In this document: piece by piece, positions 6,067 through 7,362 of the stretch
How the letters are laid out: each line of letters opens with the position of its first letter
Position numbering within the stretch: the first letter of the stretch is position 1
Position numbers and translations under genes: made by a program
The notes under the pieces: model-generated
Seen by the model: the letters and a program-made list of their open reading frames with translations, nothing else
What the model was told of the DNA's origin: nothing
Databases searched by the model: none
Assembly: GCA_022791355.1 (NCBI GenBank)
Contig: JAAVYX010000137.1
Location: 1-7,362, forward strand
DNA: 7,362 bases
Source of the DNA: Clostridiales bacterium
GTDB taxonomy: Bacteria; Bacillota; Clostridia; Oscillospirales; Acutalibacteraceae
Direction: 5' to 3'

Positions 6067-6096
6067 TTTACAGCGAAATATCCAGCATTTTTTATT
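6067..6096 (+). promoter_or_regulatory. Probable promoter of the S41 protease gene
   Basis: TTTACA (6067-6072; five of six to TTGACA) is followed after 17 bp by TTTTAT (6090-6095) or after 18 bp by TTTATT (6091-6096), each four of six to TATAAT, in a locally AT-rich stretch. It is placed beyond the terminator, consistent with the protease gene having its own transcript with a leader of about 60 nt. Confidence 0.4.
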
Positions 6097-6115
6097 TTTC
6101 ATACAAGGCCTAGCC

Positions 6116-6135
6116 CGGCCGTTTAGCCGCGGCCG
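6116..6135 (+). promoter_or_regulatory. GC-rich leader hairpin before the protease RBS
   Basis: CGGCCG at 6116-6121 and again at 6130-6135 is self-complementary and can form a 6-bp stem with an 8-nt loop, ending 14 nt before the GGGAGGT ribosome site. It has no T run after it, so it is not a terminator. It might stabilise the 5' end or affect translation. Confidence 0.35.
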
Positions 6136-6149
6136 CCGGATATATAAGC

Positions 6150-6156
6150 GGGAGGT
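6150..6156 (+). promoter_or_regulatory. Strong ribosome binding site of the protease gene
   Basis: GGGAGGT lies 6 nt before ATG 6163. It is the best Shine-Dalgarno match in the window and fixes the start. Confidence 0.75.
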
Positions 6157-6162
6157 ATTCGC

Positions 6163-7362
6163 ATGAATAAGAAGGTCCCCGTCGGCCTGACGGTTTCCCT
6201 TATGATTATCACAGCGGCCCTGACGGTCTGTATCACCATGCTGGTGTCCCAACAGGTTTTCAGCGGCACTCTGTCGGGTCTGAGCAAGCAGCGCTCCCTC
6301 TTTGACAAGCTCTACGAGATAGATGAAAAAATCGATGCGAACTACTACGGCGAGGTAGATAAAAAGAAGCTGTACGACGGGGCGGCCCAAGGCTATGTGG
6401 GCGGTCTCAACGACCCCTACGCCGATTATAAAAGTCTGGAAGACAGTAAGATAAGCGCCCAGGAAAATGAGGGGAAGACCCAGGGAATCGGCATCACAGC
6501 GGTGCAGCATCCCGACAATAAGACCATCTACATAGCCCGGGTGGACAGCGCCGGCCCGGCCATGCAGGCCGGTATCAAGGCGGGGGATGAAATTCTTCGG
6601 GTAGAGGGCCAGAATGTGACGGAAATTGGATACGGCGAGGCCGTCCAGCTTTTAGCGGGTGAGGAGGGGAGCATGGTTTCTCTGTTGGTGCGGACCAAGG
6701 GAGAGGACGGCGCCGTTGCAGAGGTTCCCCATTCCATCGTTCGCTCCAAATTCATTCACACCAGTATTTATCCCCGTATGATCGGCAAGGCGGGATATAT
6801 CCAGATCACTTCTTTTGACGACGCTACCACGGGCCAGTTCAAAGCGGCGGTGCAGGATCTGATGAAGCAGGGAGCAGACGGTCTGATTTTTGACCTACGG
6901 AATAACGGCGGCGGTCTGGTGGACGCTGCGGCGGCCATGCTGGACTATCTGCTTCCTGAGGGAGATATCATCTCGGCTACCTATGCCGACGGCAGCACCG
7001 AGGTGCTGCACAAGTCGGACGCTTCCCAGATTAACCTGCCTATGGCGGTTCTGACCAATGAGCGCACGGCCAGCGCGGCCGAGTTGTTTGCCGCCGCTAT
7101 CCGGGACTATAACAAAGGGGTGCTGATAGGGGAGAAGACCTATGGCAAGGGGGTCATGCAGCGCACCTATCCGTTAAGCGACGGTTCCACCGTCAAATTT
7201 ACCATTGCGGCCTTCAATCCGCCAAGCGGGGTCAATTTTAACGGCGTGGGCCTGACCCCCGACCAGAAGGTTATCTTGACCGAGGAGCAAAAAAAGTATT
7301 TCTATATGCTGTCCGACACGGCGGATCCGGTGATCGCTGCGGCGGCCAGCTGGGTGGAGACC
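6163..7362 (+). CDS. Carboxyl-terminal processing protease, S41 family with PDZ domain (CtpA/CtpB-like), 3' end cut by the window
   Basis: Membrane-anchored serine protease acting outside the cytoplasm, cutting substrates near exposed C-termini. 400 codons are present with no stop, so the end is missing. Residues about 7-30 are a hydrophobic anchor or uncleaved signal (VGLTVSLMIITAALTVCITM). Residues about 36-105 form a helical cap region (LYEIDEKIDANYYGEVD). A PDZ domain at about 108-190 begins with the GIGI carboxylate-binding loop. The S41 core follows with DLRNNGGG (244-251). The Ser-Lys dyad is intact: Ser304 in TASAAE and Lys329 in YGKG, with Asp315 at the position of Tsp Asp441. GVGLTPD marks the usual end of the core, so probably little more than a C-terminal tail is lost. 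Linkage to ftsEX matches ctpB next to ftsX in B. subtilis. Whether it plays a sporulation role or controls the neighbouring hydrolases is not shown. Confidence 0.93.
   Translation, partial: MNKKVPVGLTVSLMIITAALTVCITMLVSQQVFSGTLSGLSKQRSLFDKLYEIDEKIDANYYGEVDKKKLYDGAAQGYVGGLNDPYADYKSLEDSKISAQENEGKTQGIGITAVQHPDNKTIYIARVDSAGPAMQAGIKAGDEILRVEGQNVTEIGYGEAVQLLAGEEGSMVSLLVRTKGEDGAVAEVPHSIVRSKFIHTSIYPRMIGKAGYIQITSFDDATTGQFKAAVQDLMKQGADGLIFDLRNNGGGLVDAAAAMLDYLLPEGDIISATYADGSTEVLHKSDASQINLPMAVLTNERTASAAELFAAAIRDYNKGVLIGEKTYGKGVMQRTYPLSDGSTVKFTIAAFNPPSGVNFNGVGLTPDQKVILTEEQKKYFYMLSDTADPVIAAAASWVET

Larger units (their letters stand above)
5589..6162. other. 574-bp gene-poor interval with repeats and RNA-like structure
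   Basis: Overlapping frames exist on both strands (for example plus 5636-5893, plus 5664-5936 and minus 5684-5947), but none has a recognisable domain or good ribosome site, and they exclude one another. The interval contains a GTAGAAT triple repeat near its start, a 14-bp palindrome (5694-5707), an A-rich patch (5788-5807), a terminator-like hairpin (5880-5908), a nested inverted-repeat cluster (5911-6011) and a probable promoter plus leader for the protease gene (6067-6162). The most gene-like reading is a 55-codon frame from ATG 5769, MPYLDLLKKSKKWSVSTAKG at its start, but I see no support for its translation. Confidence 0.6.

Noticed and set aside
5589..6162. tRNA, CRISPR or transposase remnants in the gap
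   Set aside because: No cloverleaf with T-loop sequence, no regular repeat-spacer array, and no transposase-like residues in any frame.

Overview
The window looks like a chromosomal segment from a moderately high-GC Gram-positive Firmicute, most likely a clostridial or Oscillospiraceae-type gut anaerobe. The basis is gene content and style: Shine-Dalgarno sites close to AGGAGG/GGTGAT, a sigma-A-like promoter, and an FtsEX module paired with coiled-coil/M23 hydrolases (the CwlO/PcsB arrangement) rather than the proteobacterial EnvC layout. The species call is inference.

Layout, left to right. (1) Bases 1-256 hold a possible divergent minus-strand gene running off the left edge, a T-rich tract and a good promoter. 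(2) 257-1339 encodes a CdaR/PucR-type transcriptional regulator. (3) After a short GC-rich gap come ftsE, ftsX and two tandem secreted M23 (LytM-type) murein hydrolases, ending at 5588. ftsE and ftsX overlap by 4 bp, ftsX overlaps the first hydrolase gene by 11 bp, and the second hydrolase gene follows after about 41 bp, so these four genes read as one operon. (4) 5589-6162 has no convincing gene. It holds short direct repeats, palindromes, a likely intrinsic terminator, a cluster of mutually pairing inverted repeats, and a probable promoter and leader. (5) From 6163 to the right edge runs a PDZ-containing carboxyl-terminal processing protease (CtpA/CtpB, S41 family), open at its 3' end.

Functional reading. 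FtsE (ATPase) and FtsX (membrane subunit) form a type VII ABC transporter-like mechanotransmission complex. It works on the extracellular coiled-coil part of a peptidoglycan hydrolase so that cell-wall cutting is tied to growth or division. Here two such hydrolases with intact zinc and catalytic residues are encoded side by side. The S41 protease next door fits the ftsEX-ctpB linkage known from Bacillus subtilis and might trim or degrade envelope proteins, possibly including these hydrolases (inference).

The main oddities are these. ftsE has no ATG, GTG or TTG start in front of its conserved N-terminus. The FtsEX partner hydrolase is duplicated in tandem. The 574-bp gap before the protease gene is rich in potential RNA structure. 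Most of the window is otherwise ordinary cell-envelope biology; I saw no CRISPR array, tRNA, rRNA, transposase or clear defence system.
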